Assembly: GCF_011440275.1 (NCBI RefSeq)
Contig: NZ_JAAOIV010000001.1
Coordinates: 124,001-188,000 of the forward strand
Length of the DNA: 64,000 nucleotides
Reading direction: 5' to 3'
Source of the DNA: Metallococcus carri
Lineage (GTDB): Bacteria; Actinomycetota; Actinomycetes; Actinomycetales; Dermatophilaceae
Of this stretch, positions 37,135 to 46,480 are shown one piece after another. Positions within the stretch are counted from its first letter, which is position 1; every line of letters begins with the position of its first letter. Both the position numbers and the translations under genes were made by a program. The notes under the pieces were generated by a model. That model ran no database searches. It was not told the DNA's origin and was given only the letters and a program-made list of their open reading frames with translations.

Positions 37135-37159
37135 TCAGGCGGTCGAGGCCGCCAGCTGA
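37135..37159. repeat. 25-bp direct repeat, right copy
   Basis: This second copy contains the rlmN stop codon on the minus strand. Removing one copy and the 250 bases between would leave LOG and rlmN as convergent genes overlapping by exactly this repeat, which suggests an insertion that duplicated a target or attachment core. Confidence 0.8.
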
Positions 37160-38298
37160 CCGCAGGCCCCGTCGATGTCCGAGCCGCGGGTGTCGCGGAT
37201 CGTCGTCGGTATGCCGTGCGCCCGCAGCCGCTCCACGAACTGCTGCTCGACCCCGGTGCGGGAGGCGGTCCACTTCGACCCTGGGGTCGGGTTGAGCGGG
37301 ATCGGGTTGACGTGCACCCAACCCTTGCCACGCTGAACCAGCTTGTCCCCCAACAGGTCCGCTCGCCACGCCTGGTCGTTGATGTCGCGGATCAGGGCGT
37401 ATTCGATCGACACCCGGCGACCGGTCGCGTCGAAATAGCGGCGGGCGGCATCGAGCGCCTCGTCGACCTTCCAGCGGGTGTTGATCGGCACCAGCTCGTC
37501 GCGCAATTCGTCGTCCGGGGCGTGCAGGCTGAGCGCCAGGGTCACCGGGATGCCCTCGGCTGCGAGCTTGTCGATCGCCGGCACCAGCCCGACCGTCGAC
37601 ATCGTCAGGCCGCGAGCGCTCATGCCCAGGCCGGAGGGCACCGGGTCGACCATCCGGCGGATCGCATTGACCGCCTGCCGGTAGTTCGCGAGCGCCTCGC
37701 CCATGCCCATGAACACGACATTGGACACGCGCAAGGCCTGGTCGCCGTCCTCGCCGCCGCCACCGGCGAGGGCACCATCACGCAGCATCCGTCCGCCGGC
37801 GACGACCTGCGCCACGATCTCGGCAGTCGTCAGATTGCGGGTCAGACCCTCCTGCCCGGTGGCGCAGAACGGGCAGTTCATCCCACAACCCGCCTGACTG
37901 GAGATGCACATCGTCACCCGGCCGGGGTAGCGCATCAGCACCGACTCCACGAGAACTCCGTCGAACAACCGCCAGACCTGCTTGATCGTGCGTCCGTCGT
38001 CGGCCTGCACCGAGCGCACCGGCGTGAGCAACTGCGGCAGCAGCGCACCGACCAGTTCCTCGCGGCCGTCCTTGGGCAGGTCGGTCATCGCCGCGGGCTC
38101 GTCGACCAGATGCTGGAAGTAATGGGTCGAGAGTTGCTTGGCCCGAAAACCCTTGTGCCCCAAGGCTTCCACTGCTGCCTTGCGGCCCGCGTCGTCCAGA
38201 TCGGCGAGATGCTGCGGGGGCTTCCCGCGCCGCGGCGCGGCGAAGGTCAGCTGCCCCGGGGCGGGACGTAGCGCGGGTTCGGGCAGATCAGTCGGCAT
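37135..38298 (-). CDS. rlmN: dual-specificity 23S rRNA/tRNA adenine C2-methyltransferase
   Basis: RlmN is a radical-SAM enzyme that methylates A2503 of 23S rRNA and A37 of some tRNAs. The 387-residue protein has the cluster motif CxxxCxxC in [45 protein letters not shown], and the catalytic C-terminal cysteine near [14 protein letters not shown] 38298 lies seven bases after the cdsA stop. It is the last gene of pyrH-frr-cdsA-rlmN. Confidence 0.97.
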   Translation of the reverse strand: MPTDLPEPALRPAPGQLTFAAPRRGKPPQHLADLDDAGRKAAVEALGHKGFRAKQLSTHYFQHLVDEPAAMTDLPKDGREELVGALLPQLLTPVRSVQADDGRTIKQVWRLFDGVLVESVLMRYPGRVTMCISSQAGCGMNCPFCATGQEGLTRNLTTAEIVAQVVAGGRMLRDGALAGGGGEDGDQALRVSNVVFMGMGEALANYRQAVNAIRRMVDPVPSGLGMSARGLTMSTVGLVPAIDKLAAEGIPVTLALSLHAPDDELRDELVPINTRWKVDEALDAARRYFDATGRRVSIEYALIRDINDQAWRADLLGDKLVQRGKGWVHVNPIPLNPTPGSKWTASRTGVEQQFVERLRAHGIPTTIRDTRGSDIDGACGQLAASTA

Positions 38299-38305
38299 GC
38301 AGCAC

Positions 38306-39193
38306 CTAAGACACGGGAACGAACGGAGTGAGCACGGCCCACACCACCGGCACCGCGATGACGAGTGAGTCGAGCCGGTCCATGATCCCACCGTGGCCGG
38401 GGATGAGGTTGGACATGTCCTTGATCCCCAGGTCGCGCTTGAGCATCGACTCACACAGGTCGCCGATCGTCGCGGCCACGACAACCAGCACACCGAGGAT
38501 CGCACCGACCCACCACCGGCCCTGCAGCAGGTAGTGCACCGTGAGCGCGCCGCCGACGACGGTGAACAGCACCGAGCCGGCGAAACCCTCCCAGGACTTC
38601 TTGGGCGACACCGTCGGAGCCATCGGATGGCGGCCAGCGACGACGCCCACGGCATACCCGCCGATGTCCGAACAGACCGTGACGACCACGAAGGTGACCA
38701 CCCGCCAGGGCCCGTCGTCGGCCTGCAACAACAGCATCGCGAAGGACACCAGCGCGGGCACATAGAGCGTGATGAACGCGCCGCCGGCGACATCCGCGGC
38801 GGCATCGCGCGGATCACCGAGCGAACGCCACGCGAGGATCGCCAGCACGACCAGCAGGACCGCCGGTGCCAGCGCCTCTGCACCGAAGAAATAGGCGACG
38901 GGCGGCACCACGGCGGCACCGGCCAGGGTCGGCACCGCGGGCGGGGTGATATCGCGTTCGCCCAGGGCGCGCAGGAACTCCCAGGCGCCGATCACCGAGG
39001 CGATCGTCGCGACGACGACGAACAACTCTTTGCGCCAGAACAGCGAGCCGACGATGATCAGCCCGAGCAGCGCGCCGGTGCCGATCGCGGCATACAGATT
39101 GCGTCCCGCCCGCGGCGTGGGGTTGATCGCCACCGGACGGGCCGCCCGCTGCGCCCGGCGCTCGCCGCGGGTGGGGGTGCCCTCGGAGGTCAT
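38306..39193 (-). CDS. cdsA: phosphatidate cytidylyltransferase
   Basis: The enzyme makes CDP-diacylglycerol for phospholipid synthesis. The 295-residue protein has about eight membrane helices and the family signature near the C-terminus: [20 protein letters not shown] followed by GIMDRLDS. A charged 28-residue N-terminal tail precedes the first helix. It starts six bases after the frr stop and belongs to the conserved translation/lipid operon. Confidence 0.96.
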   Translation of the reverse strand: MTSEGTPTRGERRAQRAARPVAINPTPRAGRNLYAAIGTGALLGLIIVGSLFWRKELFVVVATIASVIGAWEFLRALGERDITPPAVPTLAGAAVVPPVAYFFGAEALAPAVLLVVLAILAWRSLGDPRDAAADVAGGAFITLYVPALVSFAMLLLQADDGPWRVVTFVVVTVCSDIGGYAVGVVAGRHPMAPTVSPKKSWEGFAGSVLFTVVGGALTVHYLLQGRWWVGAILGVLVVVAATIGDLCESMLKRDLGIKDMSNLIPGHGGIMDRLDSLVIAVPVVWAVLTPFVPVS

Positions 39194-39199
39194 CGAGCC

Positions 39200-39766
39200 T
39201 CAGACCTCGAGGAGTTCGGCTTCCTTGTGCTTGAGCAGCACGTCCACGGCGTCGACATACTTCTTGGTCGTCGACTCCAGGTCCTTCTCCGCGCGGCTGC
39301 CCTCGTCCTCGCCGACGTCGCCGTCCTTGACGGCCTTGTCGATGTCTTCCTTGGCCTTGCGGCGGATGTTGCGGACCGAGACGCGGGCCTCCTCGGCCTT
39401 GCTGCGGGCCATCTTGATGTAGTCCTTGCGGCGCTCCTCGGTGAGCTGCGGCAGGACGACCCGGATGACATTGCCGTCGTTGCTCGGGTTGACCCCGAGA
39501 TCGGACTCGCGCAGCGACTTCTCGATCGCCGACATGGACGACTTGTCGAAGGGCGCGATCAGGATCATCCGCGCCTCGGGCGTCTGGAAGGACGCGAGCT
39601 GCTGCAGCGGGGTCGGCGCACCGTAGTAGTCGACCAGCAGCTTGTTGAACATGGCGGCATTGGCCCGGCCGGTGCGGATCGCCCCGAAGTCCTCCTTGGC
39701 GACCTCGACGGCCTTCTCCATCTTCTCCTCGGCCTCGAGCAGGCTCTCTTCGATGCTGCCGTCCAT
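39200..39766 (-). CDS. frr: ribosome recycling factor
   Basis: RRF releases ribosomes after termination together with EF-G. The 188-residue protein has the family landmarks [53 protein letters not shown] and a C-terminal helical bundle. ATG 39766 gives the usual length; longer readings of the frame are unrelated to the family. Confidence 0.97.
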   Translation of the reverse strand: MDGSIEESLLEAEEKMEKAVEVAKEDFGAIRTGRANAAMFNKLLVDYYGAPTPLQQLASFQTPEARMILIAPFDKSSMSAIEKSLRESDLGVNPSNDGNVIRVVLPQLTEERRKDYIKMARSKAEEARVSVRNIRRKAKEDIDKAVKDGDVGEDEGSRAEKDLESTTKKYVDAVDVLLKHKEAELLEV

Positions 39767-39815
39767 GGGGTGTCGACTCCTCGTTCGTGACGTGACGATG
39801 TGGTCAGTGGCGCCG

Positions 39816-40547
39816 TCAGGGCGCGGTGACCAATGTGCCGATCCTCTCACCCCGCAGGGCCCGGGTGATATTCCCCTCGCCCTCCATGCCGAAGACCAGC
39901 ATGTCGAGCTTGTTCTCCTGGCACAGGCTGAAGGCCGCGGCATCGACGATGCGGATGTTGTTGGCGAGCGCCTCGGCGAAGGTGAGTTCGTCGTATTTGG
40001 TCGCCGAGGGGTCCTGCTTCGGATCGGCCGAGTAGACCCCGTCGACGCCGCTCTTGGCGATGAGCAGCCGGTCGCATTTGGTCTCCAGGGCGCGCTGGGC
40101 GCTGACGGTGTCGGTGGAGAAGAACGGCATACCGGCTCCGGCACCGAAGATGACCACGCGCCCCTTCTCCAGGTGACGTATGGCGCGGCGCGGGATATAC
40201 GGCTCGGCGACCTGGCCCATCGTGATCGCGGTCTGCACGCGGGTGTCAATGCCGTCCTTCTCCAGGAAGTCCTGCAGCGCAAGGCAATTCATCACCGTGC
40301 CGAGCATGCCCATGTAGTCGGCGCGGGTGCGGTCCATGCCGCGCTGCTGCAGCTCGGCGCCGCGGAAGAAGTTGCCACCGCCGATCACGACGCCGACCTG
40401 CACTCCGTCGCGCACGGCATCGGCGATCTGCCCCGCGATGGCGCGCACCGTGTCCGGTGATACGCCGATGCTGCCGCCACCGAAGACTTCGCCGGAGAGC
40501 TTCAACAGGACTCGGGTCTGATGGCCGCGGCTGGGCTGCTCGGTCAT
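39816..40547 (-). CDS. pyrH: UMP kinase
   Basis: The enzyme phosphorylates UMP to UDP. The 243-residue amino-acid-kinase-fold protein has [14 protein letters not shown] at the N-terminus, [27 protein letters not shown], and [13 protein letters not shown] near the ATP site. ATG 40547 is chosen by family length. It is the first gene of the pyrH-frr-cdsA-rlmN run and is separated from tsf-rpsB by a plus-strand gene and an aminotransferase gene, unlike the usual contiguous order. Confidence 0.97.
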   Translation of the reverse strand: MTEQPSRGHQTRVLLKLSGEVFGGGSIGVSPDTVRAIAGQIADAVRDGVQVGVVIGGGNFFRGAELQQRGMDRTRADYMGMLGTVMNCLALQDFLEKDGIDTRVQTAITMGQVAEPYIPRRAIRHLEKGRVVIFGAGAGMPFFSTDTVSAQRALETKCDRLLIAKSGVDGVYSADPKQDPSATKYDELTFAEALANNIRIVDAAAFSLCQENKLDMLVFGMEGEGNITRALRGERIGTLVTAP

Positions 40548-40729
40548 GGGGGCTCCTCGCGTCGGGGTCGGGCGCATCCTTCCACACCCAGCCCGGACTT
40601 CCCTGACGAGGTTGCCTGCTGGGCCCAACGCTGGCACAGTGGTCGCGCCTCAACTACCACATCTGCATCACCCGTCAAGTCTCGCCGCGGCGTGTCGCCG
40701 CCTGAGGTCCCCCGTCTCCAGGAGTTGCC

Positions 40730-41788
40730 GTGCGCCGAACCGGTCTGCTCACCGCCACCGTCGTTGCTCTCACCGCCGCTGGCAGCTCGCCGGCCTTCGC
40801 CGATCCCGGCCACGCCAGTGCCTACAACGCCAACGGCATCCGCACCGCCGGAGCCAGCGTGCTTGCCTGCTACACCTACCCGACCACCCGCGACATCAAC
40901 GTCACCCGGCGCATGTACGCGATCGCCGACGCCCGCAATGTGTCCCAGAAGGTCATGCTCGGCATGTTCGAGGCCGGCTGGGTGGAGTCCTGGCTGAACA
41001 ACCTCGACTGCGGCGACGCCGACTCGATCGGCATCTTCCAGATGCGCCCGTCGATGGGCTGGGGCACCTACGAGCAATTGCGCAATGTCGACTACCAGGT
41101 CAACAAGTGGATCGACGTCGCGCTGCCCCTGGAAAGCAAGGCGTCCACCCCTGGCACCCTCGCCCAGATGGTGGAGCGGTCGGCATACCCCTATCGCTAC
41201 GACCAGGCGCAGGCGACCGCGCAGAAGTACATCAACGAGGCGATCCTGCCCTACGGCACGATCGGTGACCTGTGGACCCGCAGCGGCGGGGCGAGCGGCA
41301 GCTACGGCAGCCCGCTGGCGGTGCAGGCGGCCTACACCGCGACCTCGCAGTGGGTGCCCTTCGCCAAGGGCGCGATCATCAGCAGCAGCCGCGGCACCTA
41401 CGGCATCGCCGGCCAGATGTACTCGGTCTACAACACCGCAGGTGGAAAGTCCCGGTTCGGCTATCCGGTCTGGGAGACCCGGACCGGTATGACGAGCCCG
41501 TTCGGCACGACCGGTCTCAAGCAGGGCTTCGTCCCCGGCCGATTGTTCTGGTCGAGCAAGACCGGCGCCCATGTCATCAAGTGGGCGATGACCCCGACCT
41601 TCGACTCCCTGGGTGGCGAGGCCAAACTCGGCTACCCGACGACCGAGACCAATGTCAGCGTGGACGGCACGGTCGTGCAGCGGTTCGAGAAGTCGATCGT
41701 GACGCGCTACAAGGACGGCCGCGTCGTCGTGACGGCCAATCGGGTCATGTCGGCCGGGCCGGTGAGCGCGTCGCCCAACCTGCGGTAG
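40730..41788 (+). CDS. secreted LGFP-repeat protein with lytic-transglycosylase-like domain
   Basis: The 352-residue protein from GTG 40730 has a signal peptide (hydrophobic to about residue 22, PAFADP cleavage site). Residues 40-180 resemble a lysozyme-like domain, with GMFEAGWVESWLNNL containing a candidate catalytic Glu and ADSIGIFQMRPSMGWG after it. The C-terminal half has LGFP-type repeats (YGSPLAVQ, RFGYPVWETRTG, KLGYPTTETN) that bind the mycolyl/arabinogalactan-type wall in relatives. Its last 27 codons overlap the opposite-strand aminotransferase gene. Confidence 0.85.
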   Translation: MRRTGLLTATVVALTAAGSSPAFADPGHASAYNANGIRTAGASVLACYTYPTTRDINVTRRMYAIADARNVSQKVMLGMFEAGWVESWLNNLDCGDADSIGIFQMRPSMGWGTYEQLRNVDYQVNKWIDVALPLESKASTPGTLAQMVERSAYPYRYDQAQATAQKYINEAILPYGTIGDLWTRSGGASGSYGSPLAVQAAYTATSQWVPFAKGAIISSSRGTYGIAGQMYSVYNTAGGKSRFGYPVWETRTGMTSPFGTTGLKQGFVPGRLFWSSKTGAHVIKWAMTPTFDSLGGEAKLGYPTTETNVSVDGTVVQRFEKSIVTRYKDGRVVVTANRVMSAGPVSASPNLR

Positions 41789-42879
41789 TCCTCGGGCTCG
41801 GTGTAGAGCTGACCGGCGAACCGGATCAGCGACCGCTCGCCGAAGAACATCGGCGGGCACTCGATGCCCTGGTCGCTCAACTGCTCGTAGCGCTGCTGCC
41901 GGTTGTCCTGGGTGACCCAGCCCGGCGGCAGTTCGACCACGCGCATCGTGGGCGCCGTGCGACGTGGCCAGTCCGCTGGGTGCTCGGGCGCACCAAGATC
42001 CCGCAGGCGCGCCGAGAGCTCGATCGCCGCGTCGGCGAGCATCCGCCGGGACCGTTCGGCGATCGCCAGGCCACCGTGCTCGGCCCAGAAGTCCAGCCCG
42101 GCCGGGATCGCGAGGAAGGGTGTGAAGTCGACCGTGCCGGGGAACTCGAAGCTCGCCGGAAAGCCCTCCTCGGCAGTCCAGCTGGTGACCGCCGGGCGCA
42201 CCCGATCGCGCCAATCCGCGGCAACCCAGAAGGCTCCGGTGCCGCGCGGGGTGTAACACCACTTGTGCAGATTCGTCGCCCAGAAGGTCGCGCCGGACCC
42301 CTCGATGTCGACCTGCGTGGTGCCGGCCGCGTGCGCCGCATCGACGTAGACCGGCACGGGAGCGACCGCCTCGGCGACGGCTCGGGTCGGCAGCCGGATC
42401 GCCGTGGGCGAGGTGATGTCGTCGATGCACACGAGCCTGGTCCGCTCGCCGACCGCGGCGGAGAACGCCGCCACGATTTCCTCGTCGGTCGCGTCCAGAT
42501 CGAAGCTCACCGTGCGCACGGTCGCACCGCGCGCTCGCACCGCCCAGGCGACCGTCGGGTAACCGTGCTCGCTCACCACCACCTCGTCCCCTTCGCGTAT
42601 GCCGACCGCCTCGACGACCGCTCCGAACGCCTCGGAAACGTTGCGCACCAACGCAATTGCGCCATCGGGCACACCGACGAAATCGGCCACGCGGGCGCGG
42701 ACGGCGACGAGTTCGGCATACACCGGTCCGCGCATGAAGCGCAGCGGGTTGCGTTCGATCCGGTCCGACCAAGTTCGCTGAACCGCACGCACCGACCGGG
42801 GCACCGCACCGAAGGCGCCGTGGTTGAGGTGGACGCGGTCAGGGTCGACGTCAAACAGCTCGACATACTCGCGGCGCAT
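41707..42879 (-). CDS. class V aminotransferase (isopenicillin N epimerase-like)
   Basis: From ATG 42879 the 390-residue PLP protein has LNHGAFGAVPRSVR at the start, the cofactor Asp/His pair in VYVDAAHAAGTTQVD, and the Schiff-base lysine in WATNLHKWCYTPRGTG. The pattern matches the isopenicillin N epimerase/cysteine desulfurase-like branch; the actual reaction is unknown. The longer frame to 42954 is not family-like and runs into the tsf terminator. Its 3' end overlaps the LGFP gene by 82 bases. Confidence 0.88.
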   Translation of the reverse strand: MRREYVELFDVDPDRVHLNHGAFGAVPRSVRAVQRTWSDRIERNPLRFMRGPVYAELVAVRARVADFVGVPDGAIALVRNVSEAFGAVVEAVGIREGDEVVVSEHGYPTVAWAVRARGATVRTVSFDLDATDEEIVAAFSAAVGERTRLVCIDDITSPTAIRLPTRAVAEAVAPVPVYVDAAHAAGTTQVDIEGSGATFWATNLHKWCYTPRGTGAFWVAADWRDRVRPAVTSWTAEEGFPASFEFPGTVDFTPFLAIPAGLDFWAEHGGLAIAERSRRMLADAAIELSARLRDLGAPEHPADWPRRTAPTMRVVELPPGWVTQDNRQQRYEQLSDQGIECPPMFFGERSLIRFAGQLYTEPEDYRRLGDALTGPADMTRLAVTTTRPSL

Positions 42880-42916
42880 GCGCCCATCCTGCCGAAACCA
42901 ACCCCGCAGGTATGAC

Positions 42917-42952
42917 GAAGGGCCGGTCACCGCGAACGATGACCGGCCCTTC
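42917..42952 (-). terminator. strong hairpin terminator downstream of tsf
   Basis: A perfect 13-bp inverted repeat (GAAGGGCCGGTCA and its complement) encloses a 10-base loop at 42930-42939. It lies between the rpsB-tsf operon end and the aminotransferase start on the same strand. T-richness after the stem is modest. Confidence 0.8.
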
Positions 42953-42975
42953 AACAGAGGTGTTACACGCCGTGT

Positions 42976-43242
42976 CTTCTGGCGTCTTCCTCACACTCCG
43001 CTCCGGCCGCCGACTCGCTCCGCTCGCCGACAACCTTCGCTGCGTGTTTCGTCAGACGCCACACCTTCTGACGTCTTCCTCACACTCCGCTCCGGCCGCC
43101 GACTCGCTCCGCTCGCCGACAACCTCCGCTGCGTGTTTCGTCAGACGCCACACCTTCTGGCGTCTTCCTCACACTCCGCTCCGGCCGCCGACTCGCTCCG
43201 CTCGCCGACAACCTTCGCTGCGTGTTTCGTCAGACGCCGACC
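42976..43242. repeat. three tandem copies of an 89-bp unit after tsf
   Basis: Units start at 42976, 43065 and 43154, with only a few differences. Each holds GAGCGGAGCGAGTC on the minus strand and a hairpin AGACGCC-N9-GGCGTCT across unit junctions (perfect at 43143-43165). The tsf stop codon and last codons (43230-43242) form the edge of the third unit, so the unit appears to derive from the tsf 3' end and its trailer. No spacer structure is present, so this is not a CRISPR array. Confidence 0.9.
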
Positions 43243-44057
43243 TTGAAGCGCGCGAAACCCGTCACCGTCAAACCCGCCTCTTCGGCGACCTTGGCGACGG
43301 TCTTCTTGGCGTCCTTGGCGAACGGCTGCTCCAGCAGCACGTTCTCCTTGAAGTAACCGTTGACGCGACCCTCGATGATCTTGGGCAGCGCCTGCTCGGG
43401 CTTGCCCTCCTCGCGAGCGGTCGCCTCGGCGACGCGGCGCTCGTTGGCCACGGTGTCCTCGTCGATGTCCTCGCGGTTCAGCACCGAGGGGCTGAACGCG
43501 GCGATGTGCATCGCGATGTCACGCGCGGTCTGGGCGTCGTCACCGGTCACGGCCACCAGCACGCCGATCTGCGCGGGCAGGTCGGGGCTGGTCTTGTGCA
43601 GATAGGACACGACGGTGTCGCCCTCGAGCCGTGCGACGCGGTTGACGACGATCTTCTCGCCGATCGTCGCGTTGGCGTCGTCGAGCATCGCCTGCACCGT
43701 CTGGCCGTCCAGGTCGGACTCCAGCAGCGCCGGGGCGTCGGCCGCCTTGGTGGCCACCGCCTGCTCCAGCACCCGGTCGGCCAGCGCGATGAACTTCTCG
43801 CCCTTGGCGACGAAGTCGGTCTCGCACAAGACCTCGACCAGCGTGCCCACGCCACCATCGGCCTTGGCCGCGACCAGGCCGTTCTCGGTGGTGCGGCCCT
43901 CGCGCTTGGTGACGCCCTTCAGGCCCTTGACCCGCAGGATCTCGGTGGCCTTGGCCTGGTCGCCGTCGGCCTCATCGAGCGCCTTCTTGACGTCGAGCAT
44001 GCCGGCGCCGGTGGACTCCCGCAGCGCCTTGATGTCAGCGGCGGTGTAGTTCGCCAT
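43230..44057 (-). CDS. tsf: elongation factor Ts
   Basis: EF-Ts recycles GDP from EF-Tu. The 275-residue protein has KALRESTGAGMLDVKKAL-type start (ALRESTGAGMLDVKKALDEA), ETDFVAKGEKFIALAD as the EF-Tu-contact motif, and a normal two-part core domain for actinobacteria. It follows rpsB by 39 bases on the minus strand. Its stop codon lies inside the 89-bp repeat array, which forms its 3' trailer. Confidence 0.97.
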   Translation of the reverse strand: MANYTAADIKALRESTGAGMLDVKKALDEADGDQAKATEILRVKGLKGVTKREGRTTENGLVAAKADGGVGTLVEVLCETDFVAKGEKFIALADRVLEQAVATKAADAPALLESDLDGQTVQAMLDDANATIGEKIVVNRVARLEGDTVVSYLHKTSPDLPAQIGVLVAVTGDDAQTARDIAMHIAAFSPSVLNREDIDEDTVANERRVAEATAREEGKPEQALPKIIEGRVNGYFKENVLLEQPFAKDAKKTVAKVAEEAGLTVTGFARFKVGV

Positions 44058-44096
44058 ACGGTATTTCGCTCCTTCGCGAAGTGGTTCTGCGGTGGG

Positions 44097-45005
44097 TCAG
44101 GACAGCTCTTCGGCGGCCTTCTCGGTCGCCTCGGCGACCGCGGTCTGCTCGGCCGGGTCGACGACATCCGCGGCGGCGGTCGCGTCGGCGGCCTCCTTGG
44201 TGGAGGTCGGGCCGGTCACGACATCGGTCTGGTCCGCGGCGTCCTGCGAGGCGAGCAGCTCGCGCTCCCACTCGGCCATCGGCTCGGCGGTCTCGGCCGC
44301 ACCGGAGCCGCCACCGGAGCGGGCGATGAGGCCCTCGGCGACCGCGTCGGCGACCACGCGGGTGAGCAACGTGACCGAGCGGATCGCGTCGTCATTGCCC
44401 GGGATCTTGTAGTCGACCTCGTCCGGGTCGCAGTTGGTGTCCAGGATCGCGATGACCGGGATGTTGAGCTTGCGCGCCTCGGTGACCGCGAGGTGCTCCT
44501 TCTTGGTGTCGACGACCCACACGGCCGACGGCACCTTGTTCATGTCGCGGACGCCACCCAGGGTGCGCTCCAGCTTGTCCTTCTCGCGCTGCAGGATGAG
44601 CAGTTCCTTCTTGGTGTGACCCGAACCGGCCACGTCCTCGAAGTCGATCTCCTCGAGCTCCTTCAGGCGCGCGAGACGCTTGTGGATGGTGTTGAAGTTG
44701 GTCAGCATGCCGCCGAGCCAGCGGTAGTTGACGTACGGCATACCGACCCGGGTCGCCTGCTCGGCGATCGACTCCTGGGCCTGCTTCTTGGTGCCGACGA
44801 ACAGGATCGTGCCGCCGTGCGACACGGTCTGCTTGATGAACTCGAAGGCGTCGTTCAGGTAGGTGAGCGACTGCTGCAGGTCGATGATGTAGATGCCATT
44901 GCGCTCGGTCATGATGAAGCGCTTCATCTTGGGGTTCCAGCGACGGGTCTGGTGCCCGAAGTGGACGCCGCTCTCGAGGAGCTGGCGCATCGTGACGACG
45001 GCCAT
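44097..45005 (-). CDS. rpsB: 30S ribosomal protein S2
   Basis: The 302-residue protein starts [20 protein letters not shown] and contains [32 protein letters not shown] and [20 protein letters not shown], all S2 signatures. A variable acidic Ala/Glu/Thr-rich tail of about 60 residues follows, common in actinobacteria. AAAGGA precedes ATG 45005. The 215-base gap upstream must hold the rpsB promoter and contains a GC-rich hairpin-prone leader near 45055-45085. Confidence 0.97.
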   Translation of the reverse strand: MAVVTMRQLLESGVHFGHQTRRWNPKMKRFIMTERNGIYIIDLQQSLTYLNDAFEFIKQTVSHGGTILFVGTKKQAQESIAEQATRVGMPYVNYRWLGGMLTNFNTIHKRLARLKELEEIDFEDVAGSGHTKKELLILQREKDKLERTLGGVRDMNKVPSAVWVVDTKKEHLAVTEARKLNIPVIAILDTNCDPDEVDYKIPGNDDAIRSVTLLTRVVADAVAEGLIARSGGGSGAAETAEPMAEWERELLASQDAADQTDVVTGPTSTKEAADATAAADVVDPAEQTAVAEATEKAAEELS

Positions 45006-45226
45006 GCCGAAGTCCTTTCGTGTGAAGGTTTCCAGTTGTTTCCTGGTGCCCCAGCAGGCCCCACCCGGCCGGGGCCGGGACCAGGAGCTCGCTCCGCACG
45101 AAACGGGACGGGACACGCGAATTCGACCCAGACATGCTGGGCCGTGGCTTCATCGTACGGGATCCGCGTCGTTTCGCGGAAATCCGTTCGCCACGGCCGC
45201 TGCGCGCCCGGTAGGTTCTCGTGCTC

Positions 45227-46459
45227 GTGAGCCTGCTCGAAGCCGTCCTGCCCGCGCGCATGGGAGCAGGCTTTCGCTGGCTGGTCGCCTCCTCCTGGAC
45301 CGCCAATATCGGCGACGGGATCGTGCTGGCCGCCGGACCGCTGCTGGTCGCCTCCCAGACCCGCAATGCCGTGCTTGTCGCACTGGCCGCGATCCTCGAA
45401 CGCCTCCCCTATCTCCTCTTCGGCCTGCACGCCGGCGCGTTCGCCGACCGCTGGGACCGCCGCCGCACCGTCATCGCGGCTGATCTGGCGCGCGCGTGCG
45501 TCGTGCTCGGCCTGTGCGTGGTGATCGCCACCGGGACCGTGTCGATCGGGTGGGTGTATGCCGCCCTCTTCCTGGCCGGCACCGCCGAAGTGTTCAGCGA
45601 CTCGGCCTCGCGCACCTTGCTGCCGATGCTGGTGGACAAGGCCGACCTCGGCATCGGCAACGCCCGCCTGCAGGCGGGTTTCCTCACCGCCAACCAGCTG
45701 GTCGGCCCGCCGATCGGGGCGTTCCTGTTCGCCGTCGGCCACGTCGTGCCCTTCTCGGTGCAGGCGCTCGCCGTAGCGCTCGGCGTGGTGCTGATCTCCC
45801 GGATCCGGCTGCCGTCCGCCCGCGGCCGCGAGCAGGTCGACACCCACGTGCGGCAGGACATCGTCGACGGCATCCGCTGGCTGTGGTCCAACGCGGCAGT
45901 GCGCACGCTCGCGCTGATCATCTTCGTCTTCAACATCACCTGGGGCGCGGCCTGGTCGGTGCTGGTGTTGTGGGCGCTCGACCGGTTGCACATCGGGACG
46001 GTCGGCTATGGCCTGCTCACGACGATGGTTGCCATCGGTGGCCTGCTCGGCACGGTGAGTTACGACTGGCTCGAGCGTCGGGTGCCGCTCGCCACCCTGA
46101 TGCGGATCTGCCTGACCCTGGAAGTGCTGACCCACCTGGCGCTCGCGCTCACGACGATCCCCTGGGTGGCGATGGTGATCATGGTGATCTTCGGCGCCTA
46201 CGCCTTCGTCTGGGGCACGCTCGGGCAGACCGTGCGGCAGCGGGCGGTGCCGACCGAATTCCAGGGCCGGGTCGGCAGCGTCTATGTCACCGGGCTGGTC
46301 GCCGGCCTGCTCGTCGGGCAGGGTCTCGGCGGCTGGATCGCGCAGGTCTGGGGCCTCGCGGCGCCCTTCTGGTTTGCCTTCGTCGGATCGGGCCTCACGC
46401 TGGTGCTGGTCTGGCGCCAGCTGGCCCATATCGCGCACGCCGACGCGCACGCGACCTGA
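45227..46459 (+). CDS. MFS transporter
   Basis: From GTG 45227 the protein has 410 residues (GTG 45221 is two codons earlier). It has 10-12 hydrophobic helices, motif A as HAGAFADRWDRRRTVIAADL, and a short central loop near RGREQVDTHVRQDIVDGIRW, typical of the MFS_3/enterobactin-exporter-like group. It is probably an exporter of unknown substrate. It diverges from rpsB and is followed 21 bases later by an aminotransferase gene. Confidence 0.88.
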   Translation: MSLLEAVLPARMGAGFRWLVASSWTANIGDGIVLAAGPLLVASQTRNAVLVALAAILERLPYLLFGLHAGAFADRWDRRRTVIAADLARACVVLGLCVVIATGTVSIGWVYAALFLAGTAEVFSDSASRTLLPMLVDKADLGIGNARLQAGFLTANQLVGPPIGAFLFAVGHVVPFSVQALAVALGVVLISRIRLPSARGREQVDTHVRQDIVDGIRWLWSNAAVRTLALIIFVFNITWGAAWSVLVLWALDRLHIGTVGYGLLTTMVAIGGLLGTVSYDWLERRVPLATLMRICLTLEVLTHLALALTTIPWVAMVIMVIFGAYAFVWGTLGQTVRQRAVPTEFQGRVGSVYVTGLVAGLLVGQGLGGWIAQVWGLAAPFWFAFVGSGLTLVLVWRQLAHIAHADAHAT

Positions 46460-46480
46460 AGCCGTCCTACCGTGGCGTCC

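Noticed and set aside
42976-43242. Repeat array considered as CRISPR
   Set aside because: Units are directly adjacent 89-bp copies without variable spacers, and one edge is tsf coding sequence.
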